Assembly: GCA_037176905.1 (NCBI GenBank)
Contig: JBBBWG010029198.1
Span: 54,300 to 80,840, forward strand
Reading direction: 5' to 3'
DNA from: Azolla pinnata
Lineage: Eukaryota; Streptophyta; Polypodiopsida; Salviniales; Salviniaceae
DNA: 26,541 nt
In this document: piece after piece, positions 10,590-21,600 of the stretch
How the letters are laid out: each line of letters starts with the position of its first letter
Numbering within the stretch: the stretch's first letter is position 1
Translations under genes and position numbers: made by a program
The notes under the pieces: model-generated
The model's database searches: none
Told to the model about the DNA's origin: nothing
The model's input: the letters and a program-made list of their open reading frames with translations, nothing else

Positions 10590-11060
10590 CGTGAAGAGCT
10601 CCCCTGCTTCTTTCTCCTCCTCCTTCTTCTTCCGTCCCCTTCTTCCTCCTTCCTCTTCTTCTTGCTTCTTCCTTCTTGCTTCTTCCTTCTTCCTTGTGCC
10701 TTTGTGGGCAGATTCTCCTGCTTCCTTCTTCCTTCTTCCTTCTTCCTTCTTCCTTGTGCCTTTGTGGGCAGATCTTCTGCTTCCTTCTTCCTGCTTCCTG
10801 CTTCCTGCTTCCTGCTTCCTGCTTCCTTGTGCCTTTGTGGGCAGATCTTCCTGCTTCCTTCTTCCTTCTTCCTTCTTCCTTCTTCCTTGTGCCTTTGTGG
10901 GCAGATCTTCCTTCTTCCTTCTTCCTTCTTCCTTGTGCCTTTGTGGGCAGATCTTCTGCTTCCTTCTTCCTGCTTCCTTCTTCCTTGTGCCTTTGTGGGC
11001 AGATCTTCCTGCTTCCTTCTTCCTTCTTCCTTGTGCCTTTGTGGGCAGATCTTCAGATGT
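10590..11060 (-). repeat. Polypurine/polypyrimidine minisatellite upstream of PMT
   Basis: On the plus strand, stacks of CTTCCTT/CTTCCTG heptamers are punctuated by seven near-identical copies of CCTTGTGCCTTTGTGGGCAG, starting at about 10692, 10752, 10825, 10885, 10932, 10983 and 11029 (spacing 46-73). Seen from the PMT gene the tract is purine-rich (GGAAGAAGGAAG) and begins about 20 bases upstream of its ATG, so it is promoter or 5' leader. Open frames across it on both strands are artefacts of the repeat. Confidence 0.9.
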
Positions 11061-11091
11061 GGAATGGATCCATTTCTTGAGCAACTGATTT

Positions 11092-11352
11092 TTGGATCTT
11101 CTTGTTTGTTTTTGCAAAGATGAAGAGCAGCAGCTACTCTTGATGTTTGGATCTTCTTGTTTGTTTTTGCAAAGATGAAGAGCAGCAGCTACTCTTGATG
11201 TTTGGATCTTCTTGTCTGTTTTTTGCAAAGATGAAGAGCAGCAGCTACTCTTGATGCTTGGATCTTCTTGTCTGTTTTTGCAAAGATGAAGAGCAGCAGC
11301 TACTCTTGATGCTTGGATCTTCTTGTTTGTTTGCAAAGATGAACAGCAGCTT
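11092..11352. repeat. 55-bp tandem repeat, about 4.7 copies
   Basis: Units beginning GGATCTTCTTGT and containing TTTTGCAAAGATGAAGAGCA start at 11094, 11149, 11204, 11260 and 11315. Four are complete and the fifth breaks off near 11352. Units differ by single bases (tttg/cttg, tgtttg/tgtctg), which indicates recent expansion. It lies directly beyond the polypyrimidine array. Confidence 0.92.
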
Positions 11353-11589
11353 ATTCTACACTCAAGGGGAGTGAGGGGAGTGAAGAAATGTGTTTGGCTT
11401 GGATCTTAGGAGAGAAGATTCTTAGCACAAGAAGACGGGGAATCTAGCGAAAATGGCGCGCTTCTGCGCGATCTAATCTGATTGATGTTGCGATGCTGGT
11501 TTGGGCAGTCTCCCGCGTGCGTTTCAATCCGATCTTTGCGGGAGAAGCTTCACGAATCTGTGCTTCGCTGGGGCTCGATCTGCTCCGAG

Positions 11590-11945
11590 CTCCAAATGCT
11601 GGGATCATTGGTTGGTTCGAGACATTTAGCAGTCCGTAATCAGCAAAGGGCTTGATGTTGGGACATCATTGGTTCGGGCATTCAGCAGAAGCCTGTAATG
11701 CACAGAGGCCTGGTTCTAGGACCATTGCTTCGGCATTTTAGCCATCTGTAATGGACAAAGGCTTGATGAAGGGATCATTGGTTCCAACATTTAGCATCTG
11801 CAATGGGACAAAGGCCTAATGTTGGGAGAAATGGTTCGGCATTCAAAAGCCTGTAATGAGCAAGAGGCATGATGTTGGGATCATTAGTTCGACATTCAGC
11901 AGTCTATAATGGACAGAGGCGATCATTGGTTCGAACAGATACTCC
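11590..11945. repeat. Degenerate tandem repeat of about 50-55 bp, seven copies
   Basis: The approximate unit is GGGATCATTGGTTCG, CATTCAGCAG, CTGTAATGGACAAAGGC, TTGATGTT. It recurs about seven times with substitutions and small indels (for example GGACATCATTGGTTCGGGC, then GGATCATTAGTTCGACATTC). It is more diverged than the 55-bp array beside it, hence older. The bases between the two arrays (11353-11589) show no gene. Confidence 0.85.
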
Positions 11946-12728
11946 CCAGTTTTCTTCTCTCCCAATCCATCTGAAGCAAATCCCAACAGACATCCATTGG
12001 CAATGGCACTCGTAACCACAACAGCAGAAGTAGTAGAAGCCCGATCGGGAAGGACCTCTGTAACTTCTAAATAATCTCCATTTGCTCCTCATCCACCAAC
12101 TATGTGACTAAACTAAGATGATGGAGCATACATGATCGTTCTAGAAAGTTTCAGAAGATTCTCAAGTCCAAGACATTCCGGAATGCTCCAGAACATTCAA
12201 ATGTACGTAAGCTCATCAAGATATTCGATTCAACGCCCTGTGTCATACAGCTGGGTGCAGGAAACATTTCAGACCCCGATTCTTCTTCATGATACAAGAT
12301 CCATACAGAGATGTGCATTCCTTCAGTTTCATGTGCGATCGGGTTAGTTCGCTATTAGAGGCGGGAATCGATCGAGAGCTAGTGCAAATTCATTAAATTG
12401 GACAAGCCGAGCTCACTACGCCGATGCAAATGCAACTCCGGAGACGGGGTGCAGGAAATCATCGCATAGGCAAACAATATTCGATCTTTCTTTCATTCAT
12501 CGCTCTGTTTCGACGATGTTCCATCAGGCAGAGTTACGATCTTCGCTCTAATTGAAAACGGCGACTGCAAGTTGTTCATATCCCTAGCTTTTTGCCCAAC
12601 AAATTTTGATGCCCCTTGACTTGAATGCAAAAGGCAGAGGAGCTCTCTCCATTGACTTTGAGTGCAAAACACAACATAAAATCAAGCCAATGGAGCATTA
12701 TCATAGACACTTTGACAAAGTCCATCGC
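11946..12728. other. Intergenic stretch, no gene seen
   Basis: Only short frames without motifs. A GC-richer segment lies around 12340-12560. No RNA gene, TATA-driven ORF or transposon terminus was recognised. Confidence 0.45.
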
Positions 12729-12795
<67 letters not shown>

Positions 12796-12796
12796 T
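12729..12796. repeat. (ATC)n microsatellite, about 22 units
   Basis: A near-perfect ATC run of about 66 bases, followed by decayed units (CCACCATCACCACCACC). It yields artificial poly-His, poly-Ile and, on the minus strand, poly-Met frames. No coding context supports any of them. Confidence 0.95.
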
Positions 12797-13152
12797 CATC
12801 GCCACCATCACCACCACCATCCATAGTTGCAAGCCCCTCTGACAATGGCAAAATGCTAATCACAATTGCATTGATCAATGGAGCCCATGCCAAATCCTTA
12901 AGCATGATTAAGATCAATCCCTCATGTGCAATGGATATGCATCATTAAGGCCAGCCTCGAGAGAATCGGGGGCATAATTAAGGCGGATCCACAGCTCGAT
13001 CCTGATTTACACATGTACATAGGTAGATTTAACACTCACATGTAATTAAGACTAATCGCACGATATCTACATGCGTGATAGGTGGATCAACACCTCACAT
13101 CCATAAACATGTAATCAGCCGAACTGGTGCTGTTTCACAAGCTGTGTTATTT
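12797..13152. other. Intergenic stretch with a weak duplication
   Basis: Two loosely similar segments of about 65 bases (near 13005-13055 and 13060-13118) share the order acatg, aggtRgat, aacacYcacat and catgtaat. Otherwise no gene was recognised. Confidence 0.35.
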
Positions 13153-13210
13153 ACAAATGCATTGGATTTGCAAATCAGATCTTTGCCTGCATTCATGGAT
13201 GCATAGATCC

Positions 13211-13282
13211 ATGGCACCCAGGAAGAAGGATTTTTACATGTACAGAGGCTCCATCCCATCCAAAGATTTCCATGGATCTCAG
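13211..13282 (+). other. Candidate short coding exon, copy A
   Basis: ATG 13211 (context gatccATGGCA) opens 24 codons, MAPRKKDFYMYRGSIPS then KDFHGSQ, and ends at a good splice donor CAG|GTAATA at 13282/13283. Copy B (13844-13924) is identical except for three added codons (Ala-Ala-His), an in-frame nine-base difference, and has the same donor. No following exon, family or promoter was recognised. It may be a decayed exon or chance; confidence is low. Confidence 0.2.
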
Positions 13283-13571
13283 GTAATAAACAGGCTTTTA
13301 TATTTTGAACCCAAATTTGGCATCAGAGTTTTGTTTCCTGCTATTCTTTCTTGCATTTTGGTGTTTTTCTGGTTTTTTTTCAACCTGCTCATGATTCAAG
13401 GTGTGTATAGCCCACTCTGATTCTCAGGTACTAAACAGGCTTTATATTTTGAACCCAGTTTTTGCATGAGTATTGCTTCCTGCTTTTCTTTCTTTGCATT
13501 TTGGTGTTTTTTTTGGTTTTTTTTCAAGCTGCTCATGATTCAAGTGTGCCACAGCCCACTCTGATTCTGAT
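13280..13571. repeat. 145-bp tandem duplication inside copy A
   Basis: The block from AGGTAATAAACAGGCTT to CCCACTCTGATTCTC (13281-13425) is repeated from 13426 (AGGTACTAAACAGGCTTTAT) to about 13571. Copy B holds only one version. The internal duplication is therefore later than, or lost from, the large one. Confidence 0.85.
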
Positions 13572-13843
13572 GTAGGAAAAAAGAGAAAGAAAGAAGCATT
13601 ACCTGAAGAAGAAATGGTCTGGGTAGCGATAAGGTCTGATGGGAAGCTTACCATGATGAAGGAAGGATTTGAAACCCTAGAAACACAAGTGGAGAGAAGC
13701 CATGGAGGCTTTCACCTTGATTGCTGTGTTTCCTTTCTTTGATGGGCCTATTGGTTTCCTTTCCCTGTTTTTTCTGTCACGTACAAATGCATTGGATTTG
13801 CAAATCAGATCTTGCCTGCATGCATGGATAGATAGCTAGATCC

Positions 13844-13924
13844 ATGGCACCCAGGAAGAAGGATTTTTACATGTACAGAGGCTCCATCCCATCAGCTGCA
13901 CACAAAGATTTCCATGGATCTCAG
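13844..13924 (+). other. Candidate short coding exon, copy B
   Basis: Counterpart of 13211-13282, 27 codons, with the same start context and donor CAG|GTAATA after 13924. The shared stretch is unusually well kept compared with the flanks of the two copies. No downstream partner exon was identified. Confidence 0.2.
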
Positions 13925-14284
13925 GTAATAAACAGGCTATGATATTTTGAACCCAAATTTGGCATCAGAGTTTTGCTTCCTGCTTTCCTTTCTATGAATT
14001 TGGTATTTTTTGGTTTTCTTATAAGCTGCTCATGATTCAAGGTGTGCATAACCCACTCTGATTCTGATGAACAAAAAACAAGAAAAGAGAAGGAAAGAAG
14101 CATTACCTGAAGAAGAAATAGTCTGGGTAACACTGATATCTGATGGGAAGCTTTTACCATCATGAAGGAAGGATTTGAAGCCCTAGAAACACAAGTGGAG
14201 AAGAAGCCATGGAGGCATTTCACCCTTGATTGCTGTGTGTTTCCTGTTCTTTGATGGGTTTCCTTTTCCCCTGTTTTTTTCTGT

Positions 14285-15679
14285 TGGCCCTCCATAGTTA
14301 GCCATCTTCAAGAAGATAATCTGCCTCCTTACTACATAACTCCATCCAAAAAGCTCAGCTAGCTTTGGAGCTATGGAAGTTTTGGAGGAAGTTTTAGCCA
14401 TCTCCATTGCTAAATTTCCTCCATCCAAAATGCCCTTTTCCGAGGCGTGGAGACGCACTCTGAGTACTTTCTGGGGATAATTTGACATTGGTCTGGAATA
14501 TAATGCTCTCCCAAAAATGGATTTTCCCCATCGTTAAGAGATCCGAATGAAGAGTTTCGACAGTTGTTTGCTTCCAAAGATAGATGCTCATAATCTTCCT
14601 CTTCATAGCCTCGGTTTCGACATCTTCATCCTGAACAACAGCACCATCATTTTGATCTCTTTAAAACGACGATTCAGAAATCTGCATCCAAAAAGCCCTA
14701 GTTGTTTTAGAGCCATGGTAATTTTCATACACTCTAAGATGCTTACACAAAGCCATGATTGAGCTACTACTTGGTCTATTTTATGTGAACGAGTAGAGCA
14801 ATCTATATACTTAAAAGTGCTATAGCCAACAAGGAGATGATTCGATCAAACGAACAGATCAATCTATATCCTTAAAAGTGCTATAGCCAACAAGGAGCTG
14901 ATTTGAGCAAACAGCTCAAGTTTTGGACATTTTGTAGTCCTCGACAACTTTGGATTTGATCCTTGGGCTTCAAATTGCTCGACTTGCATAAATTTGGCTT
15001 CAGCAATTAATGGCCTTCCAATAAAACATGCTTCCAAACTCACATATTCAAGATGTCTTGTACATACAAAGCAAGAGAGCTTTGTTTTGCGTACTTTCAG
15101 TTAAGAATTTAAGCAGTCAAAGAGATAATCCAAACAGTACGTAAACAAAAGTCGCAACAAAGAATCAATCATCCTTATAGCATGCAGGCCATCAAACAAA
15201 GAATTCGCGACTAATCTCTTTCAACTTATCCTTATAGCATGTAGGCCATCGAACACGATTGCCCTATTCAAGAAGGAAAACTCTCATTTAGCTCTCCTTT
15301 TTACTGGAGGTCAATGGAAACATCAACAATTACCATCCTTAATCTCATAGAAAATAGACCAGAAGTTTGCAAAGCTAATTCTCATTTGAATGATGTTCTT
15401 GATTGATCTGTTTAGCTTCTCTCTTGCTCATAAAATGGATTAAATTCTAGGTGCATATCTTTTGATGTTACAAAGGCGATGATGATGTTGCAAAAAATGA
15501 TTTATGATTCTAATGAAAAACCAAACTGTTCGCTTTGTTGACCTATATCACCATTCTGTGCCTTCCAAGTAGCCTACATAAAAATCTGTTCAATTTTCAA
15601 GTACTTCCATGTAGCTTACATAAAATTTTCATCCCAGTAATGACATAAATAGCATCAGTAAGCTTGTTGAAATCAGAAT
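14285..15679. other. Intergenic, 3' flank of HISN4, no gene seen
   Basis: The minus-strand frames of 70-101 codons at 14183-14606 have no recognised domain. Repeated words around 14335-14430 and 14690 (CCATCCAAAAAGC) hint at a dispersed repeat, but no element could be named. TCCTTATAGCATG(C/T)AGGCC occurs at about 15172 and 15230. Confidence 0.45.
14798..14921. repeat. 62-bp tandem duplication, two copies
   Basis: CAATCTATAT(A/C)CTTAAAAG followed by TGCTATAGCCAACAAGGAG begins at 14798 and again at 14860. Only a few substitutions separate the copies, with decay at the end of the second. No coding role is visible. Confidence 0.8.
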
Positions 15680-18600
15680 TTAAGCTGCGATAGTTGCATA
15701 CTCTTTGATTGTGGAACACCTGGCAGGTATGCCTAGTCTTCTGAGGTGCCCTTTCACATCTTCTATTTTAACCTAGGTGAAGAAAAGTATAGAATGATCA
15801 TTGAAAAAGATTGAAAAGCCTGACAAGAGGAAAACCTGATATTTAGATTTATGCTCCTTAAATATGTAAGTCTCCCAAAGCAACAATTAACTAGACGATT
15901 GCACTCTAATAGCTAGATTGCCCACTCAAAACAACAAAACCTTAAGATGTATCTACTCTATGCCAAAAAAGTGACACGAACCAAAGAATGCTTGTTTCAA
16001 AAAACAACAAAACAAGATCATTAGATTTATAATCAGATTATATGATAGCCTGGAGTAATACTATGGGGCTAAATAATCGACAGGCATCACCTTGATATAG
16101 AAACAACGATTCAACCATTTGGCCTTGCCATTCAACAGAATTAAACTTGTTTTATATTTTAGAACGTATTACTTTGTTTCAAAATTCGTCAGAGTGCCAG
16201 ATTCCAACTAAAGAAATCTAATTCTTTACTGCAAAAAATCTTCAAAAGCATCTTAAGAATGAGCTTCAAAATGAAAATGAAATATACCTCTTTCCTATGA
16301 AATATGCCTGCTGCAAGTGCTGCTGAAGAACCTGTTTTTAAAAAAACATCAGAAAAATGCTTGACACTGCCAGCACCACTGCTTGCAATAACAGGTATTC
16401 CCACTGCATCTGAGATAAGTTTAACAAGCTCAAGATCGAAGCCCTGCCCTTGGCCTGAATAGAAAAGTTAAAGCAAAATGGAAAATAGCATATACCTTAG
16501 AGTAGAGAAAACTTTTCATGGCTCATACTGTTTAATTTTTTCTCGAAATAACAGCAATCATTGCTCAACTTCCCTAAGTTAATTGCTAAGTCGAATGTCT
16601 GAAACTGTTTTTTATACCTCACTTTGCACAATTCCCATAATGTTAATTTTTTCAGAAAGAAATTTCTTCCTCAGATTCTCACATAACATCATGTAACAAA
16701 CCTAAGAACCAGCCTATCTCCCTACCTTATACTTGTCTAAAAGTATCATCACATCTCTGAACAGAATCTTTCGTCATGTCATGTTGACTACCCATCTGTG
16801 AATAGTTTTAACCAATTTACAGTGAACTATTTCTTACAGTTTAGATCATTTACCACTGCATCCTTAGCATGTTTCATACGTACTCCCCAGAAAGACGTTC
16901 TAGATGTTGAAGCTCCCTAAAGTGGTAGTACTGAGCACATTGTGCCAGGCAATTAGTAATCCTGCTCACAAACTATAGCTCTAAATGCTATGCAGCGAAG
17001 GAATCCATGGATAATGCCTTTGTTTCTGCTATATGTCAGAGATCAAGCCAAAGATGAGGTCAAAGAGTAGTCCACATATTCAGTCGTTAATGCAGCAGAG
17101 CTAGGGATCAGCAAAAGGGCAAGAACAAGCATTGCAAATACTCAACAAGAAAAAGATCTTATGTTAGTGGCTGCAGCAAAGAGCAAGTCTTTCATTAAGA
17201 ATACATGATTTCAAAACATGTTTATCACCCATTTTGTGTTAGTAATTTTCTCATTAATGGCATTACATACCAAATATTTCAAGTAGTACGGATTATCTCA
17301 GATAGCTATATAAATGTTGTAAAAGAAAAATTATATCCTCCTCAATTAAGATAATTTACATAGCCAGCTCTTCTACTAGTTTAGAAAGTTCATAGTTATT
17401 GCCAAACCTGCTATTGCGAAAGTATTGTTACTTGTTTTATTTTTAAGTAACATTACCAGCACCAAGAACATCAAGCAGCACTGCATGTCATGAAGATTGG
17501 TTTACTAGATTATCATAAATGTAATAAAGAGTGAACTATTACCATCACAATCAATACAATTTAGAAGAATTTCACCAGCGCCAAGCTCTTCTACTGCTTT
17601 AGCAAGTTCATATGCTCCAATTGGCCGACCTTCACGCCCTCCACTGACCTGCACATATAGATATATGCATTGAGAAATTTCTGATTCTGACCAATGAAAG
17701 ATGTGTATCACTTTGAAAAATACAGAAGAAGAGGTACCGTGCATTGATACCACACATACTCCTCTCCATTTGGACCTACATATACAATAAAAAACATTAT
17801 GCTTGAAAAAAACCATGTCAACAAGCATTGATTAGCATCTATCCTATACCTAGATCACCAACTTTGATGGTTTTGAAAGGAACTTCTTCAGGGGAAGACA
17901 CATAAACACGTCGTGGATCAATGCTCACAACTACAGCCTGACAAAAATATTTAGAAATTATCTAGAAAGTTTCAGAAATGTTTTAAAATTATGCAAAAGA
18001 ATGAACAGCTACAAACCTGATTTCCATAGACATGTGATATTTGTTCTAAGCTGCTCTTTCCTGACTTTAACTGAAAAATGGCATGAGCTAAATAAATACG
18101 AAAAATTTAATACAGTACGATATATTTGGAAAAGCATACCCCAGTTTTCAAGTACTCTTCTGCAGCATATACAGCATCACTCCCAATAGATATCTTATCT
18201 GCACCAGATCTGAAGTATTCTGCTGCAACCTCGAGGCTTGAATATTGCCTATAATTACCAAAAAAGAAATGTGGCCAACAATTTGTAAAGCATACTACAA
18301 TGGTTAATTCGAAATCAGATATTGATATAGAAGGCATCAAGATTCAAAAGCATACAAACAAAGAAGATGCTGAATTCAGGAATGGAAATGCAAATGCTAG
18401 AAAATAGAACAAGAAAAATATATTCATGCCTTTATATTCCTACCATAAGAATTGGGTGTTAGAAATAAAGTGGCTGAACTTACAACAATTAAACATCACC
18501 TTAACTACATCAAACATAAAAAAAGGGGTGCTTTTAGATTAGCGCTGAATCACTAGGGGCAATATACCCACCCAAAATGCTATATTCTAAGGGGCAATAT

Positions 18601-21600
18601 ACATTTTTCTACGTTCAGTGCCATAATAAATGTTTTCTGACCGTTAGGTAATTTCGAGTTTCATGTCATCACCGTGAGATTGATGAGGTGGTACTAAATG
18701 GAATCCCTAGAGAGGAGGCTATATAAGATATGTCAAATAGAAGTAAAATGTCAGGAAAAATTTCACATAGAGATTAAAGACAACTGCAAAGACATGCTTG
18801 GCGCATAACTCCACGTTATCAAAATTAATAAGCTGAGGTGTCAGAAAAACTAAAGCTAAAAAGACATGAGAATTCAGTTACAAAATCCTAATGTTAATAA
18901 TTCCGATATTCAATACTTCCATTATCCATATTACAAAAAGTTTTCCAAGGATGTGGGAGAATGATGATTCTGGAGACCTTTATCATAGATCTTTGGATAT
19001 ACACCACAATGATTCTTGTCTAATGGTGCATGTCTAATATATCTTTTTTTTCTTCCTTTTGTTTTCCTTCTTTTCCTTTCTTCTTAAAAATAAGCCCTTC
19101 AATTAAATGATGCCAAGGCAACATATAGAGCTACTAATCTGGGTAAGAATTCCAAATTATTACAAGAAAGAGTTCAATATAGCAGAAAATACTGAATTAA
19201 ATAATAGCTAGATAGGTTACTCTGCTAGATAAATCCAATTAGCTCAAGGTGATCTGACTTTCATAGACATTTTCTCATAAAATCTGAAGGATTTTGTGAT
19301 GCATCAATCTTTCCTAGTTGGTTTAGCCTATCTTCAATCACCTGTCAGATGAAGTGATAGCATACAAAAAAGTATTAGGTTCTTACATGGCATACAGAGT
19401 TCATTACCAAACATATGGCACTTGGCTACACAATGAAAGATTGACATTTCCTTGTGATTTTCTAATTTTTATGAGACTTGGGACCAACCAATACAAACCT
19501 TCCATCCTTGTCCTTAAAGTCACGAATACCTCCCCCTATAGTAAGAGGAACAAAAACTTTCTCTGATGTGCGTTGAATCACCTAAAAAGTAATCAAAATA
19601 ACCATGAACTGGGTTTTTTAATAATATACTTCTTCCTTCAAACATTTTTGAACATTCTCACCTCAAGCATTGGCATATCTGCTAAAGGATCATCTCGAAA
19701 ACCCGTAATATTCAGAAATGCAACCTGCCATGTGAACGGCTTTAAGTAAATGGCATAAATGTGCAAGTGTTTTTCGTCCTTAAAACACACATGTCAAGGA
19801 CAACACAAACAAAAAGAAAGATAACCTGACAGAAAATAGAAGGCATAACGATGCAGGAAATGACAGTATGCTAGAAAAATCAAGGTGAAAACAATTATCA
19901 GCCTTGCTTGTATCAGGTTCCCAACAAAAAGTTGACACATTAGAGGCCAGAATCACATTACCATCTGTGCTCTCGTGATTTCCCCAATGTACTAGATGCA
20001 TCATATACACACAACTCTAGACCAAAAAACTAATTTTCAAATTAGTTCGGCAAGGAGCTGGTTCCCACCAACTCAGTGCAACTAAATCAAACCAACCAAA
20101 ATACAGCAATTAATGAATAGATGTACTAGCTAAGCTACACCAGGCCAACTAATATATGTCAACTAAACTCCTAATTATGATACTCCCCCCGACATGGATG
20201 TACAACAGAAACCTCATTACTATGACAAATGCACTCAGAGCATCTGGCATAATATCACTTGTCATAGATATATGAAATTCAGACAAAAAGTTGTGCTAGA
20301 GTTTTGACTGAGTCAAAAAAAATGCAAGGAGACAATATCAATGACTATTTTCATTGGCTTATCCTGTGGGAAGTAACGCCACTACTATAGCCACATTTCT
20401 TTTCATGAGTGGGCCCATGATTCTCAAAATCAGAAAATTTCCTACATTCATATGCCATCAGATGAAGTCACAAATGGAAGGACTTAAGCCTTCAATCTCA
20501 TCCCTCAAACACTCCATATTCTTATTCATAGCCGTCATCTTCGTATGTTGCAATAAGATTTCATTATTTACTATCCAGATCTAGCATCTTAGGTCAAATG
20601 TAGCACTGTTCAGATCTACCATCCTAGTTTATAGGTACGTAACAATTATGGAGATCTCTCAATACATCTTTCCAGAAACTGGATGAGTGCACTTTCTTAT
20701 AGACGAAGATCTATCACGTTTCCCTCATTGTGATGACAATGCAACAAACAGCCATGATTAATTTGCACATCTTCCCACTGATAGGTCAAACCTTCAAAAA
20801 CATTACATCAGATTGGAATCTATCAGTACCACCACATTGACATTACAATACTTTTTTGATAATGTTATTTGAAGAACTCAACATTGTGGCCATTTTATAA
20901 AGCACGTAACAAAAACCATCTATAACTGAAAAAATTGGCAGTTCAAGTTCTATATTTTATCTGAATTATCTTCAGATAATACATGGTACCTCGTCGGCTC
21001 CTTCCTCATAATACCGACTAGCCAACTCCACTGGTTTACCAAGATTCCGAACCTTCAAATTACAAAGAATAATCAATTTTCCTAACATGTAAAAGAGTGC
21101 ATCAATTTAGTGAGGATATCAATATTCATTTTTACAATCTGAAGCATGTGACTCAATGTTCTTCAAAACTAAGAAGAAAGAAAAATATATTACTCTATTT
21201 TAAGAGATCAAAATGGCTTAAAAGATCAAGTGAGAGATTACACTGAAAACTTTTACTGCATTAGTATAACTAGATCTCTTATCGGTACATTCAACGTTAC
21301 CAACTCATGAAAATTAAATTGAGAGATCTGCAGTGCCAGTAAATCAATAAGGGTGCCAAATAATAGTCTCAATTGTTGGGGCATGGCCGTCAAATTGTTA
21401 TTGCCAGATTTTATGATAATTCTCTATTAATGAGCTAGTGCGGTTTTACTATTGTCCTTCAACAACCTCTCTGCATCGCATTAATTTTAGCATGAAAAGT
21501 CCCATCACTGGATGTCTCCAAAATTGCACCACCTTGCATAATGGACCTATAGCTGATAGAGACAAGATATCTCTCTATAGCTGATGTGAAGAGGTCCAGG

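Larger units (their letters stand above)
13153..14284. repeat. Nested tandem duplication, copies 13153-13777 and 13783-14284
   Basis: Copy A starts ACAAATGCATTGGATTTGCA at 13153 and copy B starts identically at 13783. Both proceed through the same landmarks: ATGGCACCCAGGAAGAAGG, GATCTCAGGTA, CTCATGATTCAAG, ATTACCTGAAGAAGAAAT, GAAACACAAGTGGAGA and TTTTTTCTGT. Copy A is longer because an internal block of about 145 bases is itself duplicated. Divergence is moderate, with many one-base indels in T runs. Confidence 0.92.

Noticed and set aside
10531-11123. Plus-strand Phe/Leu/Ser-rich frames of up to 192 codons
   Set aside because: Artefact of the polypyrimidine array; several frames are open at once because the repeat lacks stops.
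10074-11336. 420-codon minus-strand frame across the PMT leader and exon 1
   Set aside because: It is a translation of the 55-bp and heptamer repeats, then runs through PMT exon 1 in the wrong frame. The exon 1 frame with family motifs is clearly the real one.
12576-12948. Poly-Met, poly-His and poly-Ile frames
   Set aside because: Created by the (ATC)n microsatellite in different frames; no flanking protein motif.
13442-14295. Minus-strand frames sharing SESEW and LNHEQL peptides
   Set aside because: They are similar only because they lie in the two copies of the tandem duplication; frames shift between copies and no family fits.
19260-19345. Possible alternative exon in HISN4 intron 12
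   Set aside because: An acceptor-like CAG followed by 26 open codons is visible, but it matches nothing in the enzyme and would interrupt a conserved junction ([12 protein letters not shown]).
20150-20600. Possible copia-type retroelement debris in HISN4 intron 10
   Set aside because: The string gatactccccccgacatgga recalls copia-flanking sequence, but no LTR, protease, integrase or reverse-transcriptase frame was found.
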